NCBI GenBank assembly: GCA_017303655.1
Contig: JAFLCE010000036.1
Coordinates: forward strand, 1-37,442
DNA length: 37,442 bases
Direction of reading: 5' to 3'
Source of the DNA: Anaerolineae bacterium
GTDB taxonomy: Bacteria > Chloroflexota > Anaerolineae > Anaerolineales > Villigracilaceae
The position numbers and the translations under genes are program-made. Positions 24,264 through 31,621 of the stretch are shown here, in pieces. Under the pieces are notes generated by a model that was given only the letters and a program-made list of their open reading frames with translations, did not search any database and had not been told where the DNA came from. How positions within the stretch are numbered: position 1 is the first letter of the stretch; each line of letters begins with the position of its first letter.

Positions 24264-25283
24264 GTGCGCGTAAAACAAATTTTGATCTTGATTCTTATCA
24301 TGGCGATGCTCGCCGCCTGCGGTGGGAATGACTCTAGCGAAGTTCAACCCCCGACGGTGGTCCCGTCTCAGACCCCGCCGCCAACTGCCACGACCATCCC
24401 AACCTTATCCACGCCGTTGGCATTGCTCATCCTGCCCGTCGACATGGATAAAGCGACCTCAGACCTGTACCAAAAAACAGTGTATGACCTGGCGCTGGCG
24501 TCTGGCTTTCGTTTTCAGGTACGCAATGGCATCACTCCCGAAGATTTGGCAGACCCGACCTTGAAGGTTGTGATTGCTTTGCCGCCAGACCCAGGCGTGG
24601 TCAACTACGCAGCGACTGTACCCAATGTGCAGTTTCTGGCAGTGAACATCCCAAATGTGACGGCAGGTGGGAATGTCAGCGTGCTGGCGCCCAACAATCA
24701 AGTGGAACTGCCTGCTTTTCTGGCGGGCTATACTATGGCAATGTTGATCGAGGAATATCACATTGGCATGGTCATCCCGCAGGGCGATGTGGATGCTCAA
24801 CGTGCTTTCATTGCCTTTTCGAATGGCATGAAGTATTACTGCGGCTTGTGCCAAACCCTTTATTTTTCTCTGATTGGGTATCCCACCTATATAGAGATCC
24901 CGCCGACTGAAGACCCGTCCAAATATGGCAGTTACGCCAATGTGCTTATTAACGATCGTGATGTGGACGGGCTCTATATTTATCCCTCCCTCGCCAGCGA
25001 CGACTTCCTTTCGTATGTTGGGACTCAAGGCGTCTATCTGATCGGCGTTACTAGCCCAGAACCGCGACCCGGCGGCTGGGTGATGACCATCACCCCTGAT
25101 ACGATCAAAGCGATTCAGGCAGCCTGGCCCCAATTGATCGCCGGGCAGGGCGGGCAGAACGTTCAATCTCCGCTCGGCATTGCTGATGTGGATCCCGGCA
25201 TCCTCACTGAAGGAAAGCTTCGTTTGGTTAATCAAATCTTGGATGATCTGATCAACGGGCGAATTCTGCCTTCTAATCCTTAA
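24264..25283 (+). CDS. BMP/PnrA-like substrate-binding lipoprotein
   Basis: A 339-residue exported lipoprotein. The signal peptide ends in MLAAC (Cys19), followed by a Ser/Thr/Pro linker to about residue 55. The mature part resembles the BMP (PnrA/Med) family of periplasmic binding proteins, with segments such as NVQFLAVNIPNV, AFLAGYTMAML and GMVIPQGDVDAQRAFIAFSNGMKY. Relatives bind nucleosides or act in surface sensing. No ABC permease or ATPase genes are adjacent, so it may work as a sensor or with distant transport genes. The GTG at 24264 is chosen because it gives a standard signal peptide and has GGAG upstream. Confidence 0.75.
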   Translation: MRVKQILILILIMAMLAACGGNDSSEVQPPTVVPSQTPPPTATTIPTLSTPLALLILPVDMDKATSDLYQKTVYDLALASGFRFQVRNGITPEDLADPTLKVVIALPPDPGVVNYAATVPNVQFLAVNIPNVTAGGNVSVLAPNNQVELPAFLAGYTMAMLIEEYHIGMVIPQGDVDAQRAFIAFSNGMKYYCGLCQTLYFSLIGYPTYIEIPPTEDPSKYGSYANVLINDRDVDGLYIYPSLASDDFLSYVGTQGVYLIGVTSPEPRPGGWVMTITPDTIKAIQAAWPQLIAGQGGQNVQSPLGIADVDPGILTEGKLRLVNQILDDLINGRILPSNP

Positions 25284-25307
25284 TCTCTAATTACATACTG
25301 TCTAATA

Positions 25308-25337
25308 AAAACGTCCCACTTAAACTGGGACGTTTTC
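25308..25337. terminator. Bidirectional terminator
   Basis: AAAACGTCCCA (25308-25318) pairs exactly with TGGGACGTTTT (25326-25336) around a 7-nt loop. It lies between the convergent lipoprotein gene and the minus-strand receiver gene, and has T-rich tails in both directions. Confidence 0.85.
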
Positions 25338-25775
25338 TTATGCCCATAATTGAGCCGGTTGCCGCCTAGGCACGATCCAATCTTGCCGCGCTAGCCAAGC
25401 CAGCGATTTGATCAACAGCGCCAGTGGACTAATCGCGTTGGTCACGGTTTCATCCACCCCGGCACGATGATATTCCAATGGGTCGATGGCATTATGATTG
25501 GAGTTGATTAATAACAGGGTGCCATTCGTAGTAGTGCGCAATTCGCGGCATAGTGCCAGGCGTTCTGGTTCTGGCAGATCCATATCGACGATGATCAAGG
25601 TGGGGGCGAGCAGGTGCGAAGTTTGAATGCCATCATAAGGAGTCGCTTCACTAAGCACGCTACAATTTCTCTGTTCAAAGAGCGTCTCCCACACGCTCAC
25701 CATGTCGGCATCTTGAGAGATGATCAGAACGGTATACAAGTCATTTTGATTGGGGATGAATTTTTGGGCAGTCAT
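25338..25775 (-). CDS. Degenerate stand-alone receiver domain protein
   Basis: A 145-residue protein with a CheY-like fold and no output domain. D64 in LIIVDMDLPEP matches the phosphoacceptor. The usual acidic pair after beta-1 is changed (IISQDAD), and the invariant lysine after beta-5 is replaced by asparagine (VDETVTNAISP). It may therefore be a pseudo-receiver that binds partners without normal phosphorylation. The start ATG is preceded by GAGGA. It forms a single-gene unit, transcribed divergently from the attenuator leader. Confidence 0.8.
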   Translation of the reverse strand: MTAQKFIPNQNDLYTVLIISQDADMVSVWETLFEQRNCSVLSEATPYDGIQTSHLLAPTLIIVDMDLPEPERLALCRELRTTTNGTLLLINSNHNAIDPLEYHRAGVDETVTNAISPLALLIKSLAWLARQDWIVPRRQPAQLWA

Positions 25776-25903
25776 GGTGTCCTCTTTACATCTACTTTGT
25801 TGCCAGGATTAGATAAAAAGGTTCGTACCAAAAAATGCTGCCCTGCTTGACGCCTTCCGCTATCGCATGATAAACTAGCGTTCGTAATACTAAAATTCTA
25901 AAG
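25776..25903. promoter_or_regulatory. Divergent intergenic region upstream of the attenuator leader
   Basis: This stretch must hold the promoters of the minus-strand receiver gene and of the plus-strand leader. For the plus strand TAATAC (25885-25890) and TAAAAT (25891-25896) are -10 candidates, but no matching -35 is evident. I see no other element in it. Confidence 0.35.
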
Positions 25904-25920
25904 AAAGGAGCGCGCTACCC

Positions 25921-26001
25921 ATGTTTATGAACAAATTCTTCATCACCCCTTCTGTTGCCAGCTTTTCTGACAATGCTAGTAGTGCGCCCGTACGTCGTTA
26001 G
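25921..26001 (+). CDS. 26-codon upstream ORF, putative regulatory leader peptide
   Basis: ATG at 25921 with AAAGGAG at 25904-25910 (10-nt spacing) opens a 26-codon frame that ends in TAG at 25999-26001. The peptide begins MFMNKFFITPSVASF and ends SSAPVRR; it has four Phe and six Ser and no run of one amino acid typical of biosynthetic attenuators. The last two Arg codons and the stop lie inside the left arm of a stem that competes with the first terminator downstream. This layout is that of a cis-acting leader peptide whose translation sets the RNA fold. The inducing signal is unknown; drug- or stall-dependent control is an inference from the acetyltransferase genes behind it. Confidence 0.7.
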   Translation: MFMNKFFITPSVASFSDNASSAPVRR

Positions 26002-26024
26002 GTCTTTCATTAAAACCTTACGAC
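25994..26024 (+). promoter_or_regulatory. Putative antiterminator stem
   Basis: GTCGTTAGGT (25994-26003) pairs with ACCTTACGAC (26015-26024) in 9 of 10 positions around an 11-nt loop. Its right arm shares 26020-26024 with the left arm of terminator 1, so the two cannot form together. Its left arm contains the stop codon of the upstream ORF, so a terminating ribosome would block it. Confidence 0.6.
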
Positions 26025-26057
26025 CACGGCGCGCCAAGCCCGTGGTCGTTTTTCTTT
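26020..26057 (+). terminator. Attenuator terminator 1
   Basis: ACGACCACGG (26020-26029) pairs exactly with CCGTGGTCGT (26040-26049) around a 10-nt loop, followed by TTTTTCTTT. It lies 18 nt after the upstream ORF and before any downstream gene. Confidence 0.85.
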
Positions 26058-26065
26058 AACCGTAC

Positions 26066-26104
26066 AAAACGGTCACGGAGCTCTCTCTTGTGACCGTTTT
26101 TTTT
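26066..26104 (+). terminator. Attenuator terminator 2
   Basis: AAAACGGTCAC (26066-26076) pairs exactly with GTGACCGTTTT (26090-26100) around a 13-nt loop, followed by a run of eight T. It ends 20 nt before the GNAT start codon. CCGTG (26040-26044) could also pair with CACGG (26074-26078), which would disrupt both terminators. Confidence 0.85.
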
Positions 26105-26123
26105 ATTTATTGAGGAAAATATC

Positions 26124-26690
26124 ATGTACGATCTATACCCCCGGCTATTTGAAGCACAGGACCTGCATCTGGGTCCTATTGACCATGACGCACACCCCGC
26201 CGTTGAATCCCGCTGGACGCACGATGCCGAATTCATGCAGCTGCTCGAACTGAAACCCATCAGTCCGCTTTCGCCTGTGATGGTGCAGAAACAATATAAA
26301 GCCATCGAAACAGAGATGTTCGAACAGAAAGACCTCTTTTATTTCAGCATCCTCGCCAGAGAAGACGACCGCCTGCTCGGTAAAGCCATTCTGGAATATG
26401 TAGACTGGACAACCAGCAATGCATATATCCGCCTCGGCATCGGTGAAGCAGAGTCTCGCCGTAAAGGCTACGGCACACAGGCATTGCGCTTATTGTTGAG
26501 CTACGCTTTTTGCGAATTGAATCTGTATCGCGTCACAGCCGTAATCCCTGCCTATAACACAGGCGCGCTGCGACTCTTCCAGAAGTTCGACTTTGTGGAA
26601 GAAACCCGCCGCCCGGAGGCACTCTATCGCGACGGAGAATTTTGGGACGTCATCGGCTTCGGCTTGCTGAAGACCGAATGGCGCCATTGA
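26124..26690 (+). CDS. GNAT family acetyltransferase (RimJ/RimL-like)
   Basis: A 188-residue acetyl-CoA-dependent N-acetyltransferase. The acetyl-CoA site is visible in AYIRLGIGEAESRRKGYGTQALRLLLSYAF (RRKGYG near 115-120), followed by the AVIPAYNTGALRLFQKFDFVEETRR region of motif B. The substrate may be a protein N-terminus, an amine or an antibiotic. TGAGGA at 26111-26116 is its ribosome-binding site. It sits directly behind two tandem terminators and a leader ORF, so its expression should depend on readthrough. The tandem-GNAT gene follows 40 nt later with its own ribosome-binding site. Confidence 0.9.
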   Translation: MYDLYPRLFEAQDLHLGPIDHDAHPAVESRWTHDAEFMQLLELKPISPLSPVMVQKQYKAIETEMFEQKDLFYFSILAREDDRLLGKAILEYVDWTTSNAYIRLGIGEAESRRKGYGTQALRLLLSYAFCELNLYRVTAVIPAYNTGALRLFQKFDFVEETRRPEALYRDGEFWDVIGFGLLKTEWRH

Positions 26691-26730
26691 ACCATAAGGA
26701 TGATTTAAATATCCACGAAAGGAATTAACC

Positions 26731-27726
26731 ATGACTGAAAAACCGCTTCTTGACTCAAGCCTGAAACTGCGTGCCACTACCTGGGCAGATGTCCACGCTG
26801 TTGCCGATCTCATCTACGCCGTGTGCGAAGCCGATGGCGATGTGACCGTTGCTTCTTCTGCTGAAGAACTGGAGCATGAGTGGCATAGCAACAAATTCAA
26901 CCCTGAAACTGATAGTCATGTGATCGAGACATTAGATGGGCGTCTGGTAGCGTATGGCGAGTTCTACAACCATAATGCACATGTAGACCTTGGTGCCGAC
27001 CTTTATATTCACCCCACCTATAAACAGCACGGATTGTTTAACCCCATGCTGACATGGATCGAAGCCCGTGCCCGTGACGATATGAAACTCTCTGACCCAG
27101 ACCTGCGTGTCTACCTTCGTAGCACCATGGATGGGAAGGATGAAGAAGCCAAACAGGCGCATGAAGCGAACGGATTTCAGTCCGTCCGTTTTGTATGGCG
27201 AATGGAGATCAATCTCACCGAAGCCCCGCTCATGCCCGAATTGCCCGCAGGGATCGAATTGCGTCCATTTCATGTGGAGGCACATGCCCAGCAAATGTTG
27301 GATGCCGAAAACGAAGCATTCAGTGAACATTGGGGCAGTCACGCCGCCACATTTGCCGAATGGTCGCATCGTAAACTTGAACGCAGTGAATTCGACCCCA
27401 CACTCTGGCTGGTCGCCTGGGATGGTGAGCAGATCGCCGGTTTTTCGCAGAACCGCTTCCGCATGGGAGTTGGGTGGGTGGGGACTCTCGGGGTGCTCAA
27501 ACCATGGCGTAAAAAGGGACTGGGGTTGGCATTGCTTCGTACCTCGTTTGCAGATTTTTACAAGCGCGGCATGAAAACCATTGGTTTAGGTGTCGATGCC
27601 TCAAACAAAACCGGTGCAACCCGCCTTTATCAAGGTGCCGGTATGCGGATAGCCAGCGAATTTGTAACTTTTGAAAAGGAACTGCGCCCAGGAAAAGCCT
27701 TGGAAGATGCCAGCGACCGCGAGTGA
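26731..27726 (+). CDS. Tandem GNAT domain acetyltransferase
   Basis: A 331-residue protein with two GNAT folds, an arrangement also seen in mycothiol synthase MshD. The N-terminal copy (about 8-155) is divergent: its acetyl-CoA loop reads YKQHGLFNPML. The C-terminal copy (about 170-320) has a canonical VGTLGVLKPWRKKGLGLALLRTSF motif A and NKTGATRLYQGAGMRI motif B, so only this half is likely catalytic. AAAGGA precedes the ATG. It probably shares the attenuated transcript with the upstream GNAT gene. No mshA-C homologues are in view, so a thiol-biosynthesis role is not supported. Confidence 0.85.
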   Translation: MTEKPLLDSSLKLRATTWADVHAVADLIYAVCEADGDVTVASSAEELEHEWHSNKFNPETDSHVIETLDGRLVAYGEFYNHNAHVDLGADLYIHPTYKQHGLFNPMLTWIEARARDDMKLSDPDLRVYLRSTMDGKDEEAKQAHEANGFQSVRFVWRMEINLTEAPLMPELPAGIELRPFHVEAHAQQMLDAENEAFSEHWGSHAATFAEWSHRKLERSEFDPTLWLVAWDGEQIAGFSQNRFRMGVGWVGTLGVLKPWRKKGLGLALLRTSFADFYKRGMKTIGLGVDASNKTGATRLYQGAGMRIASEFVTFEKELRPGKALEDASDRE

Positions 27727-27804
27727 ATAGAAAAATTCTCCATAACGTGTTAAAATTCGGTGTAGAATCGAAGGTACGAGTAAATCCACTGAAAGGGTGT
27801 TCCT

Positions 27805-28239
27805 ATGATTAACCTGCGTTGTCTTTATTGTCAGACCCCATTTACGGTTGGGCGTTCAGAAATGCTAACTGCGCTCGTCACCATGAGCGAAAAAAACCAG
27901 AGTCATTATGACGCACAATGCCCACGCTGTCGTCGTGCCAACTCCATTTCGCGCCAGCGGATGGAATTGTTCTTCCCCAACTGGCAGGAAGCTGCCAAAC
28001 AGGCTGCTAAGGAAGTATCTGCTGCGGCTGTGATTAAGACAGAACCCCTGCCCAGATCGCTAAAGACTGCCACGGTGAAATCTGCTGGCACTAAAAAGAC
28101 CACTGCTGCCAGTGCTAAACCATCAGCATCCAAGCGACAACGTGCCTCGAAACCCGCGTCTGCTAAAAAGACAACCCCTGCTTCGAAACCCGCGCCTTCG
28201 AAGGCGAAGCCTTCTTCAAAGGGAACGAAAAAGAAGTAA
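27805..28239 (+). CDS. Zinc-ribbon protein with Lys/Ala/Ser/Pro-rich (histone H1-like) tail
   Basis: A 144-residue protein. The N-terminal part has two CxxC pairs (C6/C9 and C39/C42), consistent with one zinc ribbon. A short helical stretch (about 58-77) leads into a basic low-complexity tail (about 84-144) made of K, A, S, P and T in repeats like SKPASAKKTTPASKP, ending in KKK. Such tails occur in histone H1-like bacterial proteins and in AlgP/HU fusions and bind DNA or RNA non-specifically. A role in nucleoid or RNA binding is an inference. A TAGAAT box lies at 27763-27768. A terminator follows the gene. Confidence 0.75.
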   Translation: MINLRCLYCQTPFTVGRSEMLTALVTMSEKNQSHYDAQCPRCRRANSISRQRMELFFPNWQEAAKQAAKEVSAAAVIKTEPLPRSLKTATVKSAGTKKTTAASAKPSASKRQRASKPASAKKTTPASKPAPSKAKPSSKGTKKK

Positions 28240-28259
28240 GTTGCCCCTTCACATATTCA

Positions 28260-28295
28260 CCCGCAGGCGAGTTTCTTTCGCTTGCGGGCTTTTTT
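28260..28295 (+). terminator. Terminator after the zinc-ribbon gene
   Basis: CCCGCAGGCGA (28260-28270) pairs with TCGCTTGCGGG (28278-28288, one G-U pair) around a 7-nt loop, followed by CTTTTTT. Confidence 0.9.
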
Positions 28296-28299
28296 ATGA

Positions 28300-28914
28300 A
28301 TGGATAGTCTCATGAAGATTCAAGCTGTGTTTTTTGATTTTGGCGGTGTCATCCAGCGCACCGAGTATCAGGCTCCGCGCCAATATTTGGCGCAGCGTTT
28401 TGGCATGGAGTACGATGATATTGACAACATCGTCTTCAATAGCCCAACAGCAAAACAAGCCACAGTGGGGGAGATCCCTGTGCAAAAGCATTGGGAGGCG
28501 GTTGCCAAACGTTTAAAGGTTAGCAAGGAGCAGATCGTAGGCGTGGAAAATGAATTCTTCGCCGGGGATGTCATTGACCATTCGATCGTGGAATACTTGC
28601 GCTCTCTGCGTCCCAGATTCAAGACTGGGCTGATCAGCAATGCCTGGTCAGACATGCGCGAGTATCTCGTTCGCAAGAAGTTGGATATGGTCTTTGATAC
28701 GCTTACCATTTCAGCAGAAGTAGGAGTGGCAAAGCCTGAGGCGAAGATATACCATCTCGCGTTGGAGCAGGCTCAGGTGCAGCCCGAGGCAGCGGTTTTC
28801 GTCGATGATGTGCTTGGGAATATCGAAGCCTGTGAGGCGCTTGGGATGAAGGGCATCCTGTTCAAAGACCCGCAGGAAGCCATGGAGCAATTGAAAAAAC
28901 TTTTGAAAGATTAA
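28300..28914 (+). CDS. HAD superfamily (subfamily IA) hydrolase
   Basis: A 204-residue haloacid-dehalogenase-like phosphatase. Motif I is FFDFGGVI with the nucleophile D13; the usual second Asp is Gly15, as in the epoxide-hydrolase-N/YihX-like branch. Motif II lies in GLISNAW, motif III in VAKPEAKIY and motif IV in VFVDDVLGNIEA. An alpha-helical cap (about 20-85) precedes motif II. The substrate is likely a small phosphorylated metabolite. The start may be 28300 or the ATG four codons later (28312); the sequence does not decide. It leads a unit with the Eis-like gene (3-nt gap) and the MFS gene (1-nt gap). Confidence 0.88.
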   Translation: MDSLMKIQAVFFDFGGVIQRTEYQAPRQYLAQRFGMEYDDIDNIVFNSPTAKQATVGEIPVQKHWEAVAKRLKVSKEQIVGVENEFFAGDVIDHSIVEYLRSLRPRFKTGLISNAWSDMREYLVRKKLDMVFDTLTISAEVGVAKPEAKIYHLALEQAQVQPEAAVFVDDVLGNIEACEALGMKGILFKDPQEAMEQLKKLLKD

Positions 28915-28917
28915 CCC

Positions 28918-30258
28918 ATGAATACAAAATCTACTCTTTTTATTCGTGATCTGGGCGACGGATTAATTCTGCGTCACGGTTCGCCAGAGGATGCCGACGC
29001 GTTGGCGGATATCAACAGTCGTATGCACAGCGACAACGGACCAGACCAGCCCGAGATGGGCATTGCGGCATGGATTCAGGATCTGGTTGCCAAGCCGCAC
29101 CCAACATTGAAGCCGACTGATTTTACGGTTGTCGAAGAGACAGCGACTGGTCGCATCGTTTCAACCTTATGCCTGATCCCACAAACCTGGACCTATGCTG
29201 GCATTGAGTTTGGTGTCGGCAGACCCGAGTTGGTGTGTACCCTGCCTGACTTTCGTAAGCGTGGCTTGGTGCGCATTCAAATGGAAGAAGTCCATAAGTG
29301 GAGTGCTGAACGTGGTCACTTGATGGAGTTCATTACAGGCATTCCGAATTTTTATCGTCAATTTGGCTATGACATGGCGCTGAGTTTTGTAGGGCGGCGC
29401 ACTGGTTATGAAGGCAATGTACCGAAACTCAAGGACGGTGAAAGTGAACCTGTAAACATCCGCCCGGCACGTGAAGAAGATCTGGATTTTGTGCTGGAGA
29501 TGTATGAGCAGTGGGAAAAACGCTACCTGGTTTCATGCAAACGCTCATTAGATCTTGTACGCTATGAATCGTTTGGCAAACGGGATGACAATATCAACCG
29601 CTTTGAGAAAATGGTGATCGAAGATACAAGTGGCAAACGCATTGGTTTCTTTGAATACCCAACTAGTTTGTGGATGGATGGTTTGCCATGCATATATTTC
29701 GCGTTGGTCGAAGGTGTTTCGTTTTTGAAAATCACGCCGAGTGTGGCGCGCTATCTTTGGGAAAAAGGTGCTGAATACGCTGCGCGTGACGAAAAAACGC
29801 GAGTTACTTTTAGTTTCTTGCTAGGTGAGGATCACCCTGCTTACGAAGCCATGGATGACCGCCTACCTGCGAAGCGCCCTGCGTATGCTTTCTACATCCG
29901 CGTGGCAGATATGCCCGCATTTTTGAAGCGCATCCAGCCGGTGTTAGAGCAGCGCCTGGCGCAATCACTTGCGGCGGGACATTCGGGCGAATTGAGGCTG
30001 AATTTTTATACCAGCGGAGTCCGTTTGGTGTTCGAGCATGGGCGAATCACATCCATTGAGCCGATGAAAGTTGGTCCAGGTATTGAGACTGATGCAAGTT
30101 TCCCCGACCTGACCTTTCTGCATTTGCTTTTGGGTCACCGCAGTTTTGACGAATTGCGCCATGCCTTTATCGATTGCTATTGGGACAATAACACGGCGCG
30201 TGTTTTACTGAACAATCTCTTCCCCAAGAAGACTTCAGACGTACACCCAATTTCATAA
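28918..30258 (+). CDS. Eis-like GNAT acetyltransferase with SCP2-like C-terminal domain
   Basis: A 446-residue protein with the three-part layout of Eis-type acetyltransferases. The N-terminal GNAT (about 15-160) has ELVCTLPDFRKRGLVRIQMEEV as the acetyl-CoA site, then FITGIPNFYRQFGYDMAL. A second GNAT-like domain spans about 178-315. A C-terminal sterol-carrier-like fold (about 325-440) contains LRLNFYTSGVRLVFEHGRI. Mycobacterial Eis acetylates aminoglycosides at several amines; activity here is not proven. It lies 3 nt after the HAD gene and 1 nt before the MFS gene, so the three are likely co-expressed. Confidence 0.82.
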   Translation: MNTKSTLFIRDLGDGLILRHGSPEDADALADINSRMHSDNGPDQPEMGIAAWIQDLVAKPHPTLKPTDFTVVEETATGRIVSTLCLIPQTWTYAGIEFGVGRPELVCTLPDFRKRGLVRIQMEEVHKWSAERGHLMEFITGIPNFYRQFGYDMALSFVGRRTGYEGNVPKLKDGESEPVNIRPAREEDLDFVLEMYEQWEKRYLVSCKRSLDLVRYESFGKRDDNINRFEKMVIEDTSGKRIGFFEYPTSLWMDGLPCIYFALVEGVSFLKITPSVARYLWEKGAEYAARDEKTRVTFSFLLGEDHPAYEAMDDRLPAKRPAYAFYIRVADMPAFLKRIQPVLEQRLAQSLAAGHSGELRLNFYTSGVRLVFEHGRITSIEPMKVGPGIETDASFPDLTFLHLLLGHRSFDELRHAFIDCYWDNNTARVLLNNLFPKKTSDVHPIS

Positions 30259-30259
30259 T

Positions 30260-31513
30260 ATGTTTCGAGTTGAGGCTTCCAAGGTTTATCTGTTCATTGA
30301 GTTCACATCCTCGGCATTCTTTTCGATGATGTTCGCAGTCGTTTCGTTATATGAAGCGACGGTGGCTGGGCTACCCCCCATGCAACTCGTGTTGGTGGGC
30401 ACAACCTTGGAAGTTTCAGCTTTCCTGTTTGAAATCCCAACCGGCGTGGTGGCAGATGTTTTTTCGCGGCGTTTATCCATCATCATCGGCTACCTCCTGA
30501 TGGGGGTAGGGTTTTTAGTTGAAGGCTTGTTCCCAACTTTCTTTTTCATTCTTTTGGCACAAGTAATCTGGGGTGTAGGCTACACTTTCACCAGCGGTGC
30601 CACCCAGGCTTGGATTACTGATGAGATCGGTGAGGAGAAAGCCAATCCCTTGTTTATGCGGGCAGCGCGCGTTGGGCTGACGGCTTCACTGGTGGGCATG
30701 GGCGTAACTATTTTTATAGGCGCAGAGAATATTGCCATGCCGATTCTCGTCGGTGCAATTGGCATCATGCTCATTGGCATAACGCTCATCTTCGTCATGC
30801 CAGAGACTGGCTTCAAGCCCATGCCCATGGAAGATCGCAATAGCTGGCAGCACATGTGGCATACCTTTAATGAAGGTGTAAAGTCTGTCAGGTCACGCCC
30901 ACGCTTGATAAGTATTTTAGGTGTAGGCTTGTTCTATGGTTTATATAGCGAAGGCTTCGATCGCTTGTGGGTGAAGCACTTGCTTGATACATTTGAAATT
31001 CCCATTTTGTTTGGCGGCAATCAAGTTGCTTTCTTCACGCTCTTACGCATTGTAGCGGCGGTAGGTTCGATTTTTGTCTTGCGTTGGGTGGAAGAACGTG
31101 TGGATTCAAGCAGCCCACTGGCGATTGGGCGGGCGATGATATGGGTGACGGGAGGGATCGTCGTCGCCATGTTGGGTTTTGCACTTTCCCCGCTTCTTCT
31201 CTTAACCTTGGGCTTGTATCTCACCATTGACGTTTTGCGTGACGTTCACACTCCCCTTCAAACTGCATGGGTGAATCATAAGCTCGACCCACAGACCCGC
31301 GCCACAGTCCACTCGATGACGGGGCAGGTGGATTCGATTGGTCAGATCGGTGGCGGGAGTTCTGCCGTGGTGGCAAGATATTTTTCAGTGCAGGTGGCAA
31401 TTGCGTTTTCGGCACTACTGCTTACGCCAGCACTCGGCTTGGTTCGTAGAGCCAATTCAGAGCTTGGGAATGAGCCGCAAGAAAGTTCAACAATCGATCT
31501 GAAGCAGGAATAA
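30260..31513 (+). CDS. MFS transporter
   Basis: A 417-residue major facilitator superfamily permease with about 12 helices. The loop between helices 2 and 3 reads FEIPTGVVADVFSRRLSIIIG, a form of the MFS signature GxxxDxxxRR seen in the DHA1-like group. A central hydrophilic loop at about 190-215 divides the halves. The substrate is unknown; the upstream Eis-like gene hints at drug or metabolite export (inference). The start is 1 nt after the Eis-like stop. No terminator is evident before the next promoter at 31556. Confidence 0.9.
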   Translation: MFRVEASKVYLFIEFTSSAFFSMMFAVVSLYEATVAGLPPMQLVLVGTTLEVSAFLFEIPTGVVADVFSRRLSIIIGYLLMGVGFLVEGLFPTFFFILLAQVIWGVGYTFTSGATQAWITDEIGEEKANPLFMRAARVGLTASLVGMGVTIFIGAENIAMPILVGAIGIMLIGITLIFVMPETGFKPMPMEDRNSWQHMWHTFNEGVKSVRSRPRLISILGVGLFYGLYSEGFDRLWVKHLLDTFEIPILFGGNQVAFFTLLRIVAAVGSIFVLRWVEERVDSSSPLAIGRAMIWVTGGIVVAMLGFALSPLLLLTLGLYLTIDVLRDVHTPLQTAWVNHKLDPQTRATVHSMTGQVDSIGQIGGGSSAVVARYFSVQVAIAFSALLLTPALGLVRRANSELGNEPQESSTIDLKQE

Positions 31514-31555
31514 ATCCATTTTTTGCCTCACAAACAAGAGTGCAAAGAAGATTAA

Positions 31556-31585
31556 TTGACGCATTCTTACTTTACCAAGTATAAT
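31556..31585 (+). promoter_or_regulatory. Sigma70-type promoter of the DUF4388-GTPase cluster
   Basis: TTGACG (31556-31561) and TATAAT (31580-31585) are separated by 18 nt; the predicted start is near 31592. The leader is about 30 nt, with GAGGT before the ATG at 31622. The TTG that opens the longer reading frame is part of the -35 box, so that longer start is unlikely. Confidence 0.85.
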
Positions 31586-31621
31586 TTTGACCAATCCCTT
31601 TTAGAGGGCAGTAGAGGTATT

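Noticed and set aside
23784-24264. Possible CIRCE/HrcA control of the hsp20 gene
   Set aside because: No TTAGCACTC-like inverted repeat is present upstream of or near the gene.
24459-25235. Minus-strand ORF of 258 codons antisense to the BMP-type lipoprotein gene
   Set aside because: The plus-strand gene has a signal peptide, ribosome-binding site and family features. The antisense product shows none.
31556-31621. TTG start giving a 22-residue longer DUF4388 protein
   Set aside because: The TTG is part of a -35 box, with a TATAAT 18 nt downstream. The family normally starts with MALxGNLRDF, which matches the ATG at 31622.
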